Source of the DNA: Tritrichomonas musculus | Taxonomy: Eukaryota > Parabasalia > Tritrichomonadida > Tritrichomonadidae | Direction: 5' to 3' | DNA: 64,000 nucleotides | Assembly (NCBI GenBank): GCA_039105265.1 | Contig: JAPFFF010000019.1 | Coordinates: 2,388,501-2,452,500, forward strand | In this document: positions 63,443 to 64,000 of the stretch, piece after piece | Numbering within the stretch: the first letter of the stretch is position 1 | Layout: each line of letters starts with the position of its first letter | Program-made: the position numbers and the translations under genes | Notes under the pieces: model-generated | What the model was told of the DNA's origin: nothing | Seen by the model: the letters and a program-made list of their open reading frames with translations, nothing else | Database searches by the model: none

Positions 63443-63476
63443 TTAGATATGAAAAAAAGTGTTTTTTCAAGATTAA

Positions 63477-63704
63477 ATGTCGTATGAAGAACGCCGTGTA
63501 TTAAGAGATTCAAATGGGCTCACGTATTTCAATCACCTGGAACGTCACATGCGAAATAGGCGAACTATGAGTTGTACCAAACCCACAGTCCCAAAATATG
63601 AAGATAAGGGGTGTGTTGTGCATGACCCAATCATCAAGTCAACATCATCAACTCTACACCACTCACTCAATCACCAGGTAATCCCAAATAATTCCAAGAT
63701 CTAA
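63477..63704 (+). CDS. 75-residue basic protein (copy D)
   Basis: About five residues different from 13607-13834. Divergent from the 77-residue gene over a 34-bp gap, with an A/T-run promoter candidate; convergent with and overlapping the next gene by four bases. Confidence 0.7.
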   Translation: MSYEERRVLRDSNGLTYFNHLERHMRNRRTMSCTKPTVPKYEDKGCVVHDPIIKSTSSTLHHSLNHQVIPNNSKI

Positions 63705-64000
63705 TGCCTTAGGAGGCTGTTCACTGCATCAGTACACTCATTCACAGTACTGGTGAGCTGATTTATTTTTGTGGTGATCACGCCAATAGTGTTCTCCAGA
63801 GTGGTAACCCGTTTGGTGTATTCATCTACTGTTGACAGCAATGCATTGATGTCAGCTCGAATGCTTGCCAATTGGATCTCCACCAGTGTATCACTATCGG
63901 CTTGCTTGGTGATCTTCTTGAGAAACACATTACTGGAGCCATCCTTGCCAGTGCGTTTGGTAATCCTGTACTCGCATTCGGGTGTGATTATTTTGTAGGT
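63701..64000 (-). CDS. 154-residue coiled-coil protein, 5' part outside window (copy D)
   Basis: The visible 99 codons match the carboxy part of 13149-13610, from TYKIITPECEYRIT through the coiled coil VTTLENTIGVITTKINQLTS. It runs off the right edge. Confidence 0.8.
   Translation of the reverse strand, partial: TYKIITPECEYRITKRTGKDGSSNVFLKKITKQADSDTLVEIQLASIRADINALLSTVDEYTKRVTTLENTIGVITTKINQLTSTVNECTDAVNSLLRH

Larger units (their letters stand above)
45361..64000. mobile_element. Polinton/Maverick copy D (family 1), most complete copy
   Basis: Starts AGTAGTGATGGGGTATCAAT at 45361 and runs off the right edge. It carries the 105-residue, KilA-N, GTA/TD-repeat, PolB, fibre, fusion, 479-residue, penton-like, integrase and small genes, all open. 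Flank AGGGAA (45355-45360). It looks whole as far as visible; capsid and ATPase genes would lie beyond the edge. Youngest-looking copy. Confidence 0.9.

Noticed and set aside
1-64000. A giant-virus or virophage genome rather than chromosomal DNA
   Set aside because: Capsid, ATPase and PolB alone could suggest it, but repeated copies, rve integrase, AGTAGTGA ends, nested insertion and partial copies fit integrated Mavericks.
1-64000. Ciliate origin (Tlr elements)
   Set aside because: TAA and TAG end many genes at conserved positions, so the standard code is used; ciliate Tlr genes would read them as glutamine.

Overview
The window is a stack of nested Polinton/Maverick elements with no recognisable host gene. 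Every gene-sized reading frame belongs to a Maverick except one Tc1-like transposase. The standard genetic code (TAA, TAG and TGA all used as stops), absence of visible introns, AT-rich DNA and density of Mavericks inserted into Mavericks point to a trichomonad, most likely Trichomonas vaginalis. That assignment is inference.

Two Maverick lineages are present. Family 1 has near-neutral base composition, and pieces of five copies are seen: A (window edge to 4799), B (6813 to about 23806), E (about 34991 to 38837), C (39196 to about 45313) and D (45361 to the right edge). Family 2 is very AT-rich and is seen as two pieces (4800-6812 and 23807 to about 34740), apparently one element into which B inserted; A also sits in it. 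A third terminal type (F, 38838-39195) lies between E and C: E is inserted in F and F in C. Termini facing outwards read AGTAGTGA, with a few bases then varying. A Tc1-like DD34E transposon (27.5-28.6 kb) lies inside family 2.

The family 1 gene order is best read in B and D: a 438-469 residue protein with a possible winged-helix tail, a 160-residue protein, packaging ATPase, small membrane protein, a 197-207 residue protein, major capsid protein, small basic pVI-like protein, three small proteins (about 154, 75 and 77 residues), rve integrase, a 110-residue penton-like protein, a 479-495 residue protein, a large protein with a DxNxD loop, a fibre-like protein, protein-primed DNA polymerase B, a GTA/TD-repeat protein, a KilA-N protein and a 100-105 residue protein beside the terminus. 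Together these cover replication (PolB), integration (rve), virion building and packaging (capsid, ATPase) and probable attachment (fibre). No adenain-like protease was recognised.

The most unusual signals cross gene boundaries. (1) Short, GC-rich, hairpin-forming sequences are inserted inside coding regions; one roughly 35-bp core occurs six times in four different genes and is read in different frames, and a 30-bp one occurs in two PolB lineages with an empty site in a third copy. (2) Paired family 1 copies are nearly identical at both ends of several proteins but unrelated in the middle (capsid loop, fibre shaft, KilA-N core), which suggests cassette exchange at surface or recognition modules. 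(3) Two promoter-like motifs lie within about 5-20 bases of start codons and split the genes into two groups. (4) A giant fusion protein carries four copies of an unrecognised helical repeat, of which a lone fragment lies in F.

As fossils: D looks whole as far as the window shows; B and the family 2 element carry few breaks; the visible part of A's polymerase carries several; E and F are partial. High similarity among family 1 copies and long open frames suggest recent activity.
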